A model generated the notes under the pieces. It had not been told where the DNA came from. It searched no databases and saw only the letters and a list, made by a program, of their open reading frames with translations. 64,000 nt of DNA from Rhinopithecus roxellana (taxonomy: Eukaryota; Chordata; Mammalia; Primates; Cercopithecidae), in the NCBI RefSeq assembly GCF_007565055.1, contig NC_044562.1, forward strand, positions 53,826,250-53,890,249. Reading direction: 5' to 3'. Below are positions 10,876 to 24,655 of this stretch, piece after piece. Position 1 is the first letter of the stretch, and each line of letters opens with the position of its first letter. The translations under genes and the position numbers were made by a program.

Positions 10876-13463
10876 AAGAAGTATCCCATTGCAGATTTCC
10901 AGAAAACTGTGTTAGGAAACTGAACACTGAAGAGCAATGTGTAATTCTGTGAGTTGCATTCACACATGGAAATGCAGTTTCTCAGAAGGCTTATTTCCAG
11001 TTTTGATCTGAGGATATTTCCTGTTTCACCATAGCCCTCAATGGGTTCCCAAATCTCACTTTGCAGATTCCACAAAAAGAGTGTCAGCAAACTGCTTCCT
11101 GAGGACTAAGCTGTAACTCTGAGAGAAGGATTTCACAGATCACAAAGAAATTTCTCAGAAAGCTTCTTTCACGTTTTGAACTGATGATATTTCCTTTAAC
11201 AGCGTAAGCCTCACGGCGATCCAAAGAAGTCCTTCTCAGGTTCCTCAAAGAGAGTGTTAATGAAATGCTGCATGAAACATAAGTGTAACTTTGTGAGATG
11301 AATTCACACATCACCAAGATGTTTCTACGAAACCCTCTTTCTAGTTTTCATCTGAGGATATTTCCTTTGTGACCATAAGCTTCATTGGGTTAAGAAGTAA
11401 CCCATATCAGATTTCCAGAAAACTGTGTTACCAAACTGAACACTGAAGAGAAACGTGTAACTCTGTGAATTGCATTCACACATCGAAATGCAGTTTCTCA
11501 AAAGGATTCTTTCCAGTTTTGATCTGAGGATATTTCCTTTTTCACCATAGCCCTCAAGGAGCTCCCAAATATCACCATTCAGAACACAAGATAACAGAGT
11601 AAGCAAACTGTCCCAAAATGGAAGTGTGGAACTCTGTGTGTTGAAGTCACACATCAGAAAGCAATCTCTCAGAAAGCTTCTCTCTAGTTATTATCTGAGG
11701 ATAATTCCTTTTTCACCATGGGCCCCAATGGGCTCCAAAATCTCACTTTGCAGATTCCACGAAAACAGTGTTAGCAAACTGCATTTGGAGGACTAAGCTG
11801 TAACTCTGTGAGATGAATTCACATATCACAAAGAAGTTTATCAGAAAGCTTCTTTCACGTTTTGCACTGATGATATTTCCTTTAACAGCGTAAGCCTCAA
11901 AGTGATCCTAAGAAGTCCTTCTCAGGTTCCTCAAAGACAGTGTTAATGGAATGCTGCAGGAAACATAAGTGTAACTTTGTGTGATGAATTCACACATCAT
12001 CAAGAAGTTTCGAAGAAAACTTCTTTCTAGTTTTCATCTGAGGATATTTCCTTTTTCACCGTAAGGTTCATTGCGTTAAGACGTATCCCATTTCAGATTT
12101 CGAGAAAACTGTATTAGCAAACTGAACACTGAAGAGAAACGTGTAACTCTGTGAGAGCATTCACACATCGCAATGCAGTTTCTGAGAAGGCTTCTTTCCA
12201 GTTGTGATCTGAGGATATTTCCTTTTTCACCGTAGCCCTCAATGAGCTCCCAAATATCACTTTGCACAACACAAGATAACAGAGTTAGCAAACTGTTCCT
12301 AGAAGGGAAGGGTGGAACTCTGTGTGATGAAGTCACACATCAGAAAGCAATCTCTCGGTAAGCTTCTCTCTAGTTATTATCGGAGGATATATTCTTTTTC
12401 ACCATGGGCCCCTATGTGCTCAAAAATCTCACATTGCAGATTCCATGAAAAGAGTGTTAGCAAACTGCTTCCTGATATCTAAGCTGTAACACTGTGAGAG
12501 GAATTCAAAGATCACAAAGAAGTTTCCCGGAAATCTTCTTTCACGTTTTGAACTGATGATATTTCCTTTATCTGCATAGGCCTCAATGCGATCCAAAGAA
12601 GTCCTTCTCAGGTTCCTCAAAAACAGTGATAACGGACTGCTGCATGAAACATAAGTGTAACTCTGTGAGATGAATTCACACATCACCAAGAAGTTTCTAA
12701 CAAAGCTTCTTTCTAGTTTTCATCTGAGGACATTTCCTTTGTCACCAGAAGCTTCATTGCGTTCACAAGTATCCCATTGCAGATTTCCAGAAAACTGTGT
12801 CAGCAAACTGAACACTGAAAAGAAACGTGTAACTCTCTGGGTTGCATTCACACATCGCAATGCAGTTTCTCAAAAGGCTTCTTTCCAGTTTTGATCCGAG
12901 GATATTTCCTTTTTCACCATAGCCCTCAATGAGCTCCGAAATATCACTTTGCAGAACACAACACAACGGAGTTAGCAAACTGCTACAAGAAGGAAAGGGT
13001 GGAACTCTGTGTGATGAAGTCTCACATCAGATAGCAATCTCTCAGAAAGCTTCTCTGCAGTTATTATCTGAAGATATTTCCTTTTCCACCATGGGCCCCT
13101 ATGGGCTCCCAAATCTCACTTTGCAGATTCCATGAAAAGAGTGTTAGCAACGTCTTCCTAAGGACGAAGTTGTAACTCTGCGAGTTGAATTCACAAATCA
13201 CAAAGAAGTTTCTCAGAAAGCTCCTTTCACGTTTTGAACTGATGATATTGCCTTTATCAGCGTAGGAATCAATGCGATCCACACAAGTCCCTCTCAGTTT
13301 CCTCAAAGACTGTGTTAATGGAATGCTGCCCAACACATAAGTGTGACTCTGGAGATGATGTCACACTTCACCAAGAAGTTTCTAAGAAACCTTCTTTCTA
13401 GTTTTCATCTGAGGATATATGCTTTGTCACCGTAAGCTTCATTGTGTTAAGAAGTATCCCATT

Positions 13464-14681
13464 TCCTTACCCCTTATACGAAGATTAATTCAAGATGGAT
13501 TAGAGAGTTAAATGTTAGACCTAATACCATAAAAACCCTAGAAGAAAATCTAGGTAGTTCCATTCAGGACATAAGCATGGGCAAGGACTTTATGTCTATA
13601 ACACCAAAAGCAACGACAGCAAAAGCCGAAATTGAGTAATGGGGTCTCATTAAACTAAAGAGCTTCTGCACAGCAAAAGAAACTCCCATCAGAGTGAACA
13701 GGCAACCTACAGAATGGGAGAAAATTTTTGCAACCTACTCATCTGACAAAGGGCTAATATCCAGAATCTACAAAGAACTCAAACAAATGTACAAGAAAAA
13801 AACAAACAACCCCATCAAAAAGTGAGGAAAGGAAATGAACAGTCATTTCTCAAAAGAAGACATTCATACAGCCAACAGACACATGAAAAAATGCTCATCA
13901 TCACTTGCCATCAGAGAAATGCAAATCAAAACCACAATGAGATACCATCTAACACCAGTTAGAATGGCAATCATTAAGAAGTCAGGAAACAACAGGTGTT
14001 GGAGAGGATGTGGAGAAATAGGAACGCTTTTACACTGTTGGTGGGATTGTAAACTAGTTCAACCATTATGGAAAACAGTATGGCAATTCCACAAGGATCT
14101 AGAACTAAGTGTACCATATGACCCAGCCATCCCACTACTGGGTATATACCAAAAGGATTATAAATTATTCTACTACAAATATACACGCACACGCATGTTT
14201 ATTTCGGCATTATTCACAATAGCAAAGACTTGGAATCAACCCAAATGTCCATCTGTGACAGACTGGATTAAGAAAATGTGACACATATACACCATGGAAT
14301 GCTATACAGCCATAAAAAATATGAGTTTGCATCCTTTGCAGGGACATGGATGCAGCTGGAAACCATCATTTTTAGCAAACTATCACAAGAACAGAAAACC
14401 CAACACCGCATGTTCTCACTCATAGTTGTGAACTAAACAATGACATCACTTGGACTCGGGAAGGGGAACATCACACCCTGGGGCCTATCATGGGGAGGGG
14501 GCAGGAGGGAGGGATTGCAGTAGGGAGTTATACATGATATAAATGATGAATTGATGGGTACTGACGAGTTGACGGATGCAACACACCAACATGGCATGAG
14601 TATACATATGAAACAAACCTGCACGTTATGCACATATACCCTAGAACTTAAAGTATAATAAAAATGAAAAATAAAAAATAA
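13464..14681 (+). mobile_element. L1 3' tail, unit copy 2, first L1
   Basis: Copy of the element at 7057, shifted by 6407-6408 bp, with the same truncation, stops and target-site duplication. The ORF2 remnant frame is 13835-14281. The adenine-rich tail has one more A than copy 1. Confidence 0.92.
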
Positions 14682-16069
14682 AAGAAGTATCCAATTGCAG
14701 ATTTCCAGAAAACTGTGTTAGCAAACTGAACACTGAAGAGAAACGTGTAATTCTGTGAGTTGCATTCACACATTGAAATACAGTTTCTCAGAAGGCTTCT
14801 TTCCAGTTTTGATTTGAGGATATTTCCTTTTTCACCATAGCCCTCAATGAGCTCCCAAATATCACTTTGCAGAACACAAGATAACAGAGTTAGCAAACTG
14901 TTCCAAGAAGGGAAGGGTGGAACTCTGTGTGATGAAGTCACACATCAGAAAGCAATCTCTAAGGAAACCTCTCTCTAGTTATTAACTGAGGATATTTCCT
15001 TTTTCACCATGTGCCTCTATGGGCTCCCAAAACTCACTTTGCAGATTCCACGAAAAGAGTGTTAGTAAACTGCTTCCTGAGGACTGATCTCTGACACTGT
15101 GAGATGGATTCAGAGATCACAAAGAAGTTTCTAGGAAGATTCTTTCACGTTTTGAACTGATGATATTTCCTTTATCACCTTTGGCTTTAATGTGATCCAA
15201 AGAAGCCCTTCTCAGTTTCCTCAAAGACAGTGAAAATGGACTCCTGCACGAAACATAAGTGTAACTGTGTGAGATGAATTCACACATCACCAAGAAGTTT
15301 CTAAGAAAGCTTCCTTCTAGATTTCGTCTGAGGATATTTCCTTTGACACCGTAAGTTTGATGGCGCTAAGAAGTATACTATTGCAGATTTCCAGAAAAGT
15401 TTGTTAGGAAACTTATCACTGAAGAGAAACGTGTAACTCTGTGAGTTGCCTTCACACATCGCAATGCAGTTTCTCAAAAGGCTTCTTTCCAATTTTGATC
15501 TGGGGATATTTCCTTTTTCACCATAGCCCTCAATGAGCTCCCAAATATAACTTTGCAAAACCCAACACAACAGAGTTAGCAAACCGTTCCTAAAAAGGAA
15601 GGGTGGAACTCTCTGTGATTACGTCACACATCAGACAGCAATCTCTCAGAAAGCTTCTTTCTAGTTATTATCTGAGGATATTTCCTTTTTCACCATCGGC
15701 CTATGTGGGCTCCGAAATCTCACTTTGCAGATTCCACGAAAAGAGTGTTAGCAAACTGCTTCCTGAGGACTAAGCTCTAACTCTGTGAGGTGAATTCACA
15801 GATCACAAAGAAGTTTCTCAGAAATCTTCTTTCACGTTCTGAACTGATGATATTTCCTTTATCAGCGTAAGCCTCAATGCGATCCAAGGAAGTCCTTCTC
15901 AGGTTCCTCAAAGAAACTGTTAATGGAATGCTGCAGGAAACATAAGTGTAACTTTGTGAGATGAATTCACACATCACCAAGAAGTTTCTAAGAAACGTTC
16001 TTCCTAGTTTTCATCTGAGGATATATCCTTTGTCACCACAAGCTTCATTGCGTTAAGAAGTATCCCATT

Positions 16070-17283
16070 TCCTTACCCCTTATACGACGATTAATTCAAG
16101 ATGGATTAGAGAGTTAAATGTTAGACCTAATACCATAAAAACCCTAGAAGAAAATCTAGGTAGTTCCATTCAGGACATAAGCATGGGCAAGGACTTCATG
16201 TCTATAACACCAAAAGCAACGGCAGCAAAAGCAAAAATTGACAAATGGGATCTCATTAAACTAAAGAGTTTCTGCACAGCAAAAGAAACTCCCATCAGAG
16301 TGAACAGGCAACCTACAGAATGGGAGAAAATTTTTGCAACCTACTCATCTGACAAAGGGCTAATATCCAGAATCTTCAAAGAACTCAAACAAATATACAA
16401 GAAAAAAACAAACAACCCCATCAAAAAGTGAGGAAAGGATATGAACAGTCATTTCTCAAAAGAAGACATTCATACAGCCAACAGACACATGAAAAAATGC
16501 TCATCATGACTCGCCATCAGAGAAATGCAAATCAAAACCACAATGAGATACCATCTCCCACCAGTTAGAATGGCAATCATTAAAAAGTCAGGAAACAACA
16601 GTTGTTGGAGAGGATGTGGAGAAATAGGAACACTTTTACACTGTTGGTGGGATTGTAAACTAATTCAACCATTATGGAAAACAGTATGGCAATTCCTCAA
16701 GGATCTAGAACTAAATGTACCATATGACCCAGCCATCCCACTACTGGGTATATACCCAAAGGTTTATAAATTATTCTACTACAAAGACACATGCACACAT
16801 ATGTTTATTGCGGCGCAATTCACAATAGCAAAGACTTGAAATCAACCCAAATGTCCATCTGTGACAGACTGCATTAAGAAAATGTGGAACATATACACCA
16901 TGGAATACTATGCAGCCATAAAAAGGATGAGTTTGCATCCCTTGCAGGGACATGGATGCAGCTGGAAACCATCATTCTTAGCAAACTATCACAAGAACAG
17001 AAAATCAAACACCGCATGTTCTCACTCATAGGTGGGAACTGAACAATGAGATCACTTGGACTCGGGAAGGGGAACATCACTCACTGGGGCCTATCATGGG
17101 GAGGGGGGAGGAGGGGGGTTGCAGTGGGGAGTTATACATGATATAAATGATGAATTGATGGGTGCTGACGAGTTGATGGGTGCAGCACACCAACATGGCA
17201 TAAGTTTACATACGTAACAAAACAGCACGTTATGCACATATACCCTAGAACTCAAAGTATAATAAAAACATAATAAAAAATAA
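16070..17283 (+). mobile_element. L1 3' tail, unit copy 2, second L1
   Basis: Copy of the element at 9662, shifted by 6408 bp. Target-site duplications flank it (up to 16069 and from 17284). ORF2 remnants lie at 16183-16431 and 16525-16839. The change from copy-3-like to copy-1-like variants falls between 16437 and about 17528, that is within or just past this L1. Confidence 0.92.
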
Positions 17284-19871
17284 AAGAAGTATCCCATTGC
17301 AGATTTCCAGAAAACTGTGTTAGGAAACTGAACACTGAAGAGCAATGTGTAATTCTGTGAGTTGCATTCACACATGGAAATGCAGTTTCTCAGAAGGCTT
17401 ATTTCCAGTTTTGATCTGAGGATATTTCCTGTTTCACCATAGCCCTCAATGGGTTCCCAAATCTCACTTTGCAGATTCCACAAAAAGAGTGTCAGCAAAC
17501 TGCTTCCTGAGGACTAAGCTGTAACTCTGAGAGAAGGATTTCACAGATCACAAAGAAATTTCTCAGAAAGCTTCTTTCACGTTTTGAACTGATGATATTT
17601 CCTTTAACAGCGTAAGCCTCACGGCGATCCAAAGAAGTCCTTCTCAGGTTCCTCAAAGAGAGTGTTAATGAAATGCTGCATGAAACATAAGTGTAACTTT
17701 GTGAGATGAATTCACACATCACCAAGATGTTTCTACGAAACCCTCTTTCTAGTTTTCATCTGAGGATATTTCCTTTGTGACCATAAGCTTCATTGGGTTA
17801 AGAAGTAACCCATATCAGATTTCCAGAAAACTGTGTTACCAAACTGAACACTGAAGAGAAACGTGTAACTCTGTGAATTGCATTCACACATCGAAATGCA
17901 GTTTCTCAAAAGGATTCTTTCCAGTTTTGATCTGAGGATATTTCCTTTTTCACCATAGCCCTCAAGGAGCTCCCAAATATCACCATTCAGAACACAAGAT
18001 AACAGAGTAAGCAAACTGTCCCAAAATGGAAGTGTGGAACTCTGTGTGTTGAAGTCACACATCAGAAAGCAATCTCTCAGAAAGCTTCTCTCTAGTTATT
18101 ATCTGAGGATAATTCCTTTTTCACCATGGGCCCCAATGGGCTCCAAAATCTCACTTTGCAGATTCCACGAAAACAGTGTTAGCAAACTGCATTTGGAGGA
18201 CTAAGCTGTAACTCTGTGAGATGAATTCACATATCACAAAGAAGTTTATCAGAAAGCTTCTTTCACGTTTTGCACTGATGATATTTCCTTTAACAGCGTA
18301 AGCCTCAAAGTGATCCTAAGAAGTCCTTCTCAGGTTCCTCAAAGACAGTGTTAATGGAATGCTGCAGGAAACATAAGTGTAACTTTGTGTGATGAATTCA
18401 CACATCATCAAGAAGTTTCGAAGAAAACTTCTTTCTAGTTTTCATCTGAGGATATTTCCTTTTTCACCGTAAGGTTCATTGCGTTAAGACGTATCCCATT
18501 TCAGATTTCGAGAAAACTGTATTAGCAAACTGAACACTGAAGAGAAACGTGTAACTCTGTGAGAGCATTCACACATCGCAATGCAGTTTCTGAGAAGGCT
18601 TCTTTCCAGTTGTGATCTGAGGATATTTCCTTTTTCACCGTAGCCCTCAATGAGCTCCCAAATATCACTTTGCACAACACAAGATAACAGAGTTAGCAAA
18701 CTGTTCCTAGAAGGGAAGGGTGGAACTCTGTGTGATGAAGTCACACATCAGAAAGCAATCTCTCGGTAAGCTTCTCTCTAGTTATTATCGGAGGATATAT
18801 TCTTTTTCACCATGGGCCCCTATGTGCTCAAAAATCTCACATTGCAGATTCCATGAAAAGAGTGTTAGCAAACTGCTTCCTGATATCTAAGCTGTAACAC
18901 TGTGAGAGGAATTCAAAGATCACAAAGAAGTTTCCCGGAAATCTTCTTTCACGTTTTGAACTGATGATATTTCCTTTATCTGCATAGGCCTCAATGCGAT
19001 CCAAAGAAGTCCTTCTCAGGTTCCTCAAAAACAGTGATAACGGACTGCTGCATGAAACATAAGTGTAACTCTGTGAGATGAATTCACACATCACCAAGAA
19101 GTTTCTAACAAAGCTTCTTTCTAGTTTTCATCTGAGGACATTTCCTTTGTCACCAGAAGCTTCATTGCGTTCACAAGTATCCCATTGCAGATTTCCAGAA
19201 AACTGTGTCAGCAAACTGAACACTGAAAAGAAACGTGTAACTCTCTGGGTTGCATTCACACATCGCAATGCAGTTTCTCAAAAGGCTTCTTTCCAGTTTT
19301 GATCCGAGGATATTTCCTTTTTCACCATAGCCCTCAATGAGCTCCGAAATATCACTTTGCAGAACACAACACAACGGAGTTAGCAAACTGCTACAAGAAG
19401 GAAAGGGTGGAACTCTGTGTGATGAAGTCTCACATCAGATAGCAATCTCTCAGAAAGCTTCTCTGCAGTTATTATCTGAAGATATTTCCTTTTCCACCAT
19501 GGGCCCCTATGGGCTCCCAAATCTCACTTTGCAGATTCCATGAAAAGAGTGTTAGCAACGTCTTCCTAAGGACGAAGTTGTAACTCTGCGAGTTGAATTC
19601 ACAAATCACAAAGAAGTTTCTCAGAAAGCTCCTTTCACGTTTTGAACTGATGATATTGCCTTTATCAGCGTAGGAATCAATGCGATCCACACAAGTCCCT
19701 CTCAGTTTCCTCAAAGACTGTGTTAATGGAATGCTGCCCAACACATAAGTGTGACTCTGGAGATGATGTCACACTTCACCAAGAAGTTTCTAAGAAACCT
19801 TCTTTCTAGTTTTCATCTGAGGATATATGCTTTGTCACCGTAAGCTTCATTGTGTTAAGAAGTATCCCATT

Positions 19872-21089
19872 TCCTTACCCCTTATACGAAGATTAATTCA
19901 AGATGGATTAGAGAGTTAAATGTTAGACCTAATACCATAAAAACCCTAGAAGAAAATCTAGGTAGTTCCATTCAGGACATAAGCATGGGCAAGGACTTTA
20001 TGTCTATAACACCAAAAGCAACGACAGCAAAAGCCGAAATTGAGTAATGGGGTCTCATTAAACTAAAGAGCTTCTGCACAGCAAAAGAAACTCCCATCAG
20101 AGTGAACAGGCAACCTACAGAATGGGAGAAAATTTTTGCAACCTACTCATCTGACAAAGGGCTAATATCCAGAATCTACAAAGAACTCAAACAAATGTAC
20201 AAGAAAAAAACAAACAACCCCATCAAAAAGTGAGGAAAGGAAATGAACAGTCATTTCTCAAAAGAAGACATTCATACAGCCAACAGACACATGAAAAAAT
20301 GCTCATCATCACTTGCCATCAGAGAAATGCAAATCAAAACCACAATGAGATACCATCTAACACCAGTTAGAATGGCAATCATTAAGAAGTCAGGAAACAA
20401 CAGGTGTTGGAGAGGATGTGGAGAAATAGGAACGCTTTTACACTGTTGGTGGGATTGTAAACTAGTTCAACCATTATGGAAAACAGTATGGCAATTCCAC
20501 AAGGATCTAGAACTAAGTGTACCATATGACCCAGCCATCCCACTACTGGGTATATACCAAAAGGATTATAAATTATTCTACTACAAATATACACGCACAC
20601 GCATGTTTATTTCGGCATTATTCACAATAGCAAAGACTTGGAATCAACCCAAATGTCCATCTGTGACAGACTGGATTAAGAAAATGTGACACATATACAC
20701 CATGGAATGCTATACAGCCATAAAAAATATGAGTTTGCATCCTTTGCAGGGACATGGATGCAGCTGGAAACCATCATTTTTAGCAAACTATCACAAGAAC
20801 AGAAAACCCAACACCGCATGTTCTCACTCATAGTTGTGAACTAAACAATGACATCACTTGGACTCGGGAAGGGGAACATCACACCCTGGGGCCTATCATG
20901 GGGAGGGGGCAGGAGGGAGGGATTGCAGTAGGGAGTTATACATGATATAAATGATGAATTGATGGGTACTGACGAGTTGACGGATGCAACACACCAACAT
21001 GGCATGAGTATACATATGAAACAAACCTGCACGTTATGCACATATACCCTAGAACTTAAAGTATAATAAAAATGAAAAATAAAAAATAA
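19872..21089 (+). mobile_element. L1 3' tail, unit copy 3, first L1
   Basis: Third copy of the element at 7057, with the same dead ORF2 (remnant frame 20243-20689), the same 3' UTR and the same adenine-rich tail as in unit copy 2. Confidence 0.92.
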
Positions 21090-22477
21090 AAGAAGTATCC
21101 AATTGCAGATTTCCAGAAAACTGTGTTAGCAAACTGAACACTGAAGAGAAACGTGTAATTCTGTGAGTTGCATTCACACATTGAAATACAGTTTCTCAGA
21201 AGGCTTCTTTCCAGTTTTGATTTGAGGATATTTCCTTTTTCACCATAGCCCTCAATGAGCTCCCAAATATCACTTTGCAGAACACAAGATAACAGAGTTA
21301 GCAAACTGTTCCAAGAAGGGAAGGGTGGAACTCTGTGTGATGAAGTCACACATCAGAAAGCAATCTCTAAGGAAACCTCTCTCTAGTTATTAACTGAGGA
21401 TATTTCCTTTTTCACCATGTGCCTCTATGGGCTCCCAAAACTCACTTTGCAGATTCCACGAAAAGAGTGTTAGTAAACTGCTTCCTGAGGACTGATCTCT
21501 GACACTGTGAGATGGATTCAGAGATCACAAAGAAGTTTCTAGGAAGATTCTTTCACGTTTTGAACTGATGATATTTCCTTTATCACCTTTGGCTTTAATG
21601 TGATCCAAAGAAGCCCTTCTCAGTTTCCTCAAAGACAGTGAAAATGGACTCCTGCACGAAACATAAGTGTAACTGTGTGAGATGAATTCACACATCACCA
21701 AGAAGTTTCTAAGAAAGCTTCCTTCTAGATTTCGTCTGAGGATATTTCCTTTGACACCGTAAGTTTGATGGCGCTAAGAAGTATACTATTGCAGATTTCC
21801 AGAAAAGTTTGTTAGGAAACTTATCACTGAAGAGAAACGTGTAACTCTGTGAGTTGCCTTCACACATCGCAATGCAGTTTCTCAAAAGGCTTCTTTCCAA
21901 TTTTGATCTGGGGATATTTCCTTTTTCACCATAGCCCTCAATGAGCTCCCAAATATAACTTTGCAAAACCCAACACAACAGAGTTAGCAAACCGTTCCTA
22001 AAAAGGAAGGGTGGAACTCTCTGTGATTACGTCACACATCAGACAGCAATCTCTCAGAAAGCTTCTTTCTAGTTATTATCTGAGGATATTTCCTTTTTCA
22101 CCATCGGCCTATGTGGGCTCCGAAATCTCACTTTGCAGATTCCACGAAAAGAGTGTTAGCAAACTGCTTCCTGAGGACTAAGCTCTAACTCTGTGAGGTG
22201 AATTCACAGATCACAAAGAAGTTTCTCAGAAATCTTCTTTCACGTTCTGAACTGATGATATTTCCTTTATCAGCGTAAGCCTCAATGCGATCCAAGGAAG
22301 TCCTTCTCAGGTTCCTCAAAGAAACTGTTAATGGAATGCTGCAGGAAACATAAGTGTAACTTTGTGAGATGAATTCACACATCACCAAGAAGTTTCTAAG
22401 AAACGTTCTTCCTAGTTTTCATCTGAGGATATATCCTTTGTCACCACAAGCTTCATTGCGTTAAGAAGTATCCCATT

Positions 22478-23691
22478 TCCTTACCCCTTATACGACGATT
22501 AATTCAAGATGGATTAGAGAGTTAAATGTTAGACCTAATACCATAAAAACCCTAGAAGAAAATCTAGGTAGTTCCATTCAGGACATAAGCATGGGCAAGG
22601 ACTTCATGTCTATAACACCAAAAGCAACGGCAGCAAAAGCAAAAATTGACAAATGGGATCTCATTAAACTAAAGAGTTTCTGCACAGCAAAAGAAACTCC
22701 CATCAGAGTGAACAGGCAACCTACAGAATGGGAGAAAATTTTTGCAACCTACTCATCTGACAAAGGGCTAATATCCAGAATCTTCAAAGAACTCAAACAA
22801 ATATACAAGAAAAAAACAAACAACCCCATCAAAAAGTGAGGAAAGGATATGAACAGTCATTTCTCAAAAGAAGACATTCATACAGCCAACAGACACATGA
22901 AAAAATGCTCATCATGACTCGCCATCAGAGAAATGCAAATCAAAACCACAATGAGATACCATCTCCCACCAGTTAGAATGGCAATCATTAAAAAGTCAGG
23001 AAACAACAGTTGTTGGAGAGGATGTGGAGAAATAGGAACACTTTTACACTGTTGGTGGGATTGTAAACTAATTCAACCATTATGGAAAACAGTATGGCAA
23101 TTCCTCAAGGATCTAGAACTAAATGTACCATATGACCCAGCCATCCCACTACTGGGTATATACCCAAAGGTTTATAAATTATTCTACTACAAAGACACAT
23201 GCACACATATGTTTATTGCGGCGCAATTCACAATAGCAAAGACTTGAAATCAACCCAAATGTCCATCTGTGACAGACTGCATTAAGAAAATGTGGAACAT
23301 ATACACCATGGAATACTATGCAGCCATAAAAAGGATGAGTTTGCATCCCTTGCAGGGACATGGATGCAGCTGGAAACCATCATTCTTAGCAAACTATCAC
23401 AAGAACAGAAAATCAAACACCGCATGTTCTCACTCATAGGTGGGAACTGAACAATGAGATCACTTGGACTCGGGAAGGGGAACATCACTCACTGGGGCCT
23501 ATCATGGGGAGGGGGGAGGAGGGGGGTTGCAGTGGGGAGTTATACATGATATAAATGATGAATTGATGGGTGCTGACGAGTTGATGGGTGCAGCACACCA
23601 ACATGGCATAAGTTTACATACGTAACAAAACAGCACGTTATGCACATATACCCTAGAACTCAAAGTATAATAAAAACATAATAAAAAATAA
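22478..23691 (+). mobile_element. L1 3' tail, unit copy 3, second L1
   Basis: Third copy of the element at 9662. ORF2 remnants lie at 22591-22839 and 22933-23247. Same target site and tail. Confidence 0.92.
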
Positions 23692-24655
23692 AAGAAGTAT
23701 CCCATTGCAGATTTCCAGAAAACTGTGTTAGGAAACTGAACACTGAAGAGCAATGTGTAATTCTGTGAGTTGCATTCACACATGGAAATGCAGTTTCTCA
23801 GAAGGCTTATTTCCAGTTTTGATCTGAGGATATTTCCTGTTTCACCATAGCCCTCAATGGGTTCCCAAATCTCACTTTGCAGATTCCACAAAAAGAGTGT
23901 CAGCAAACTGCTTCCTGAGGACTAAGCTGTAACTCTGTGAGAGGATTTCACAGATCACAAAGAAATTTCTCAGAAAGCTTCTTTCACGTTTTGAACTGAT
24001 GATATTTCCTTTAACAGCGTAAGCCTCACGGCGATCCAAAGAAGTCCTTCTCAGGTTCCTCAAAGAGAGTGTTAATGAAATGCTGCATGAAACATAAGTG
24101 TAACTTTGTGAGATGAATTCACACATCACCAAGATGTTTCTACGAAACCCTCTTTCTAGTTTTCATCTGAGGATATTTCCTTTGTGACCATAAGCTTCAT
24201 TGGGTTAAGAAGTAACCCATATCAGATTTCCAGAAAACTGTGTTACCAAACTGAACACTGAAGAGAAACGTGTAACTCTGTGAATTGCATTCACACATCG
24301 AAATGCAGTTTCTCAAAAGGATTCTTTCCAGTTTTGATCTGAGGATATTTCCTTTTTCACCATAGCCCTCAAGGAGCTCCCAAATATCACCATTCAGAAC
24401 ACAAGATAACAGAGTAAGCAAACTGTCCCAAAAAGGGAAGTGTGGAACTCTGTGTGTTGAAGTCACACATCAGAAAGCAATCTCTCAGAAAGCTTCTCTC
24501 TAGTTATTATCTGAGGATAATTCCTTTTTCACCATGGGCCCCAATGGGCTCCAAAATCTCACTTTGCAGATTCCACGAAAACAGTGTTAGCAAACTGCAT
24601 TTGGAGGACTAAGCTGTAACTCTGTGAGATGAATTCACATATCACAAAGAAGTTT

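Larger units (their letters stand above)
5433..11839 (-). repeat. 6.4-kb composite satellite unit, copy 1
   Basis: First of three head-to-tail copies of a unit made of about 4.0 kb alpha satellite (minus-oriented monomers) plus two L1 3' tails in plus orientation. Its left edge is a sharp change in identity near 5430: from there on the sequence matches 11840 onward almost base for base, while the preceding 130 bp do not match the equivalent bases before 11840. It is 1 bp shorter than copies 2 and 3, because the adenine tract near 8270 has one base fewer. It carries private bases in its left two-thirds (for example 5659 C, 6759 A, 9543 T, 10029 T) but shares its right end with copy 2. Confidence 0.93.
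11840..18247 (-). repeat. 6.4-kb composite satellite unit, copy 2
   Basis: Second tandem copy, 6408 bp. By eye it is indistinguishable from copy 3 from its start to about 17528. After that it matches copy 1 instead (the 'ctctgagagaagg' form at 17525-17537 and 'ccaaaatggaag' near 18021). It therefore looks like a recombinant of the outer copies. It contains L1 tails at 13464-14681 and 16070-17283. No coding gene is present beyond broken ORF2 pieces. Confidence 0.93.
18248..24655 (-). repeat. 6.4-kb composite satellite unit, copy 3
   Basis: Third tandem copy, 6408 bp. It matches copy 2 in its left part, and near its right end has its own variants ('ctctgtgagagg' near 23934-23945 and 'ccaaaaagggaag' near 24428). 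These look closer to the ordinary monomer and so may be ancestral. L1 tails lie at 19872-21089 and 22478-23691. Confidence 0.93.

Noticed and set aside
5433..24655. CRISPR-like regular repeats
   Set aside because: The periodic 171-bp units are contiguous, without unique spacers, and match alpha satellite. The larger spacing is a 6.4-kb tandem duplication.
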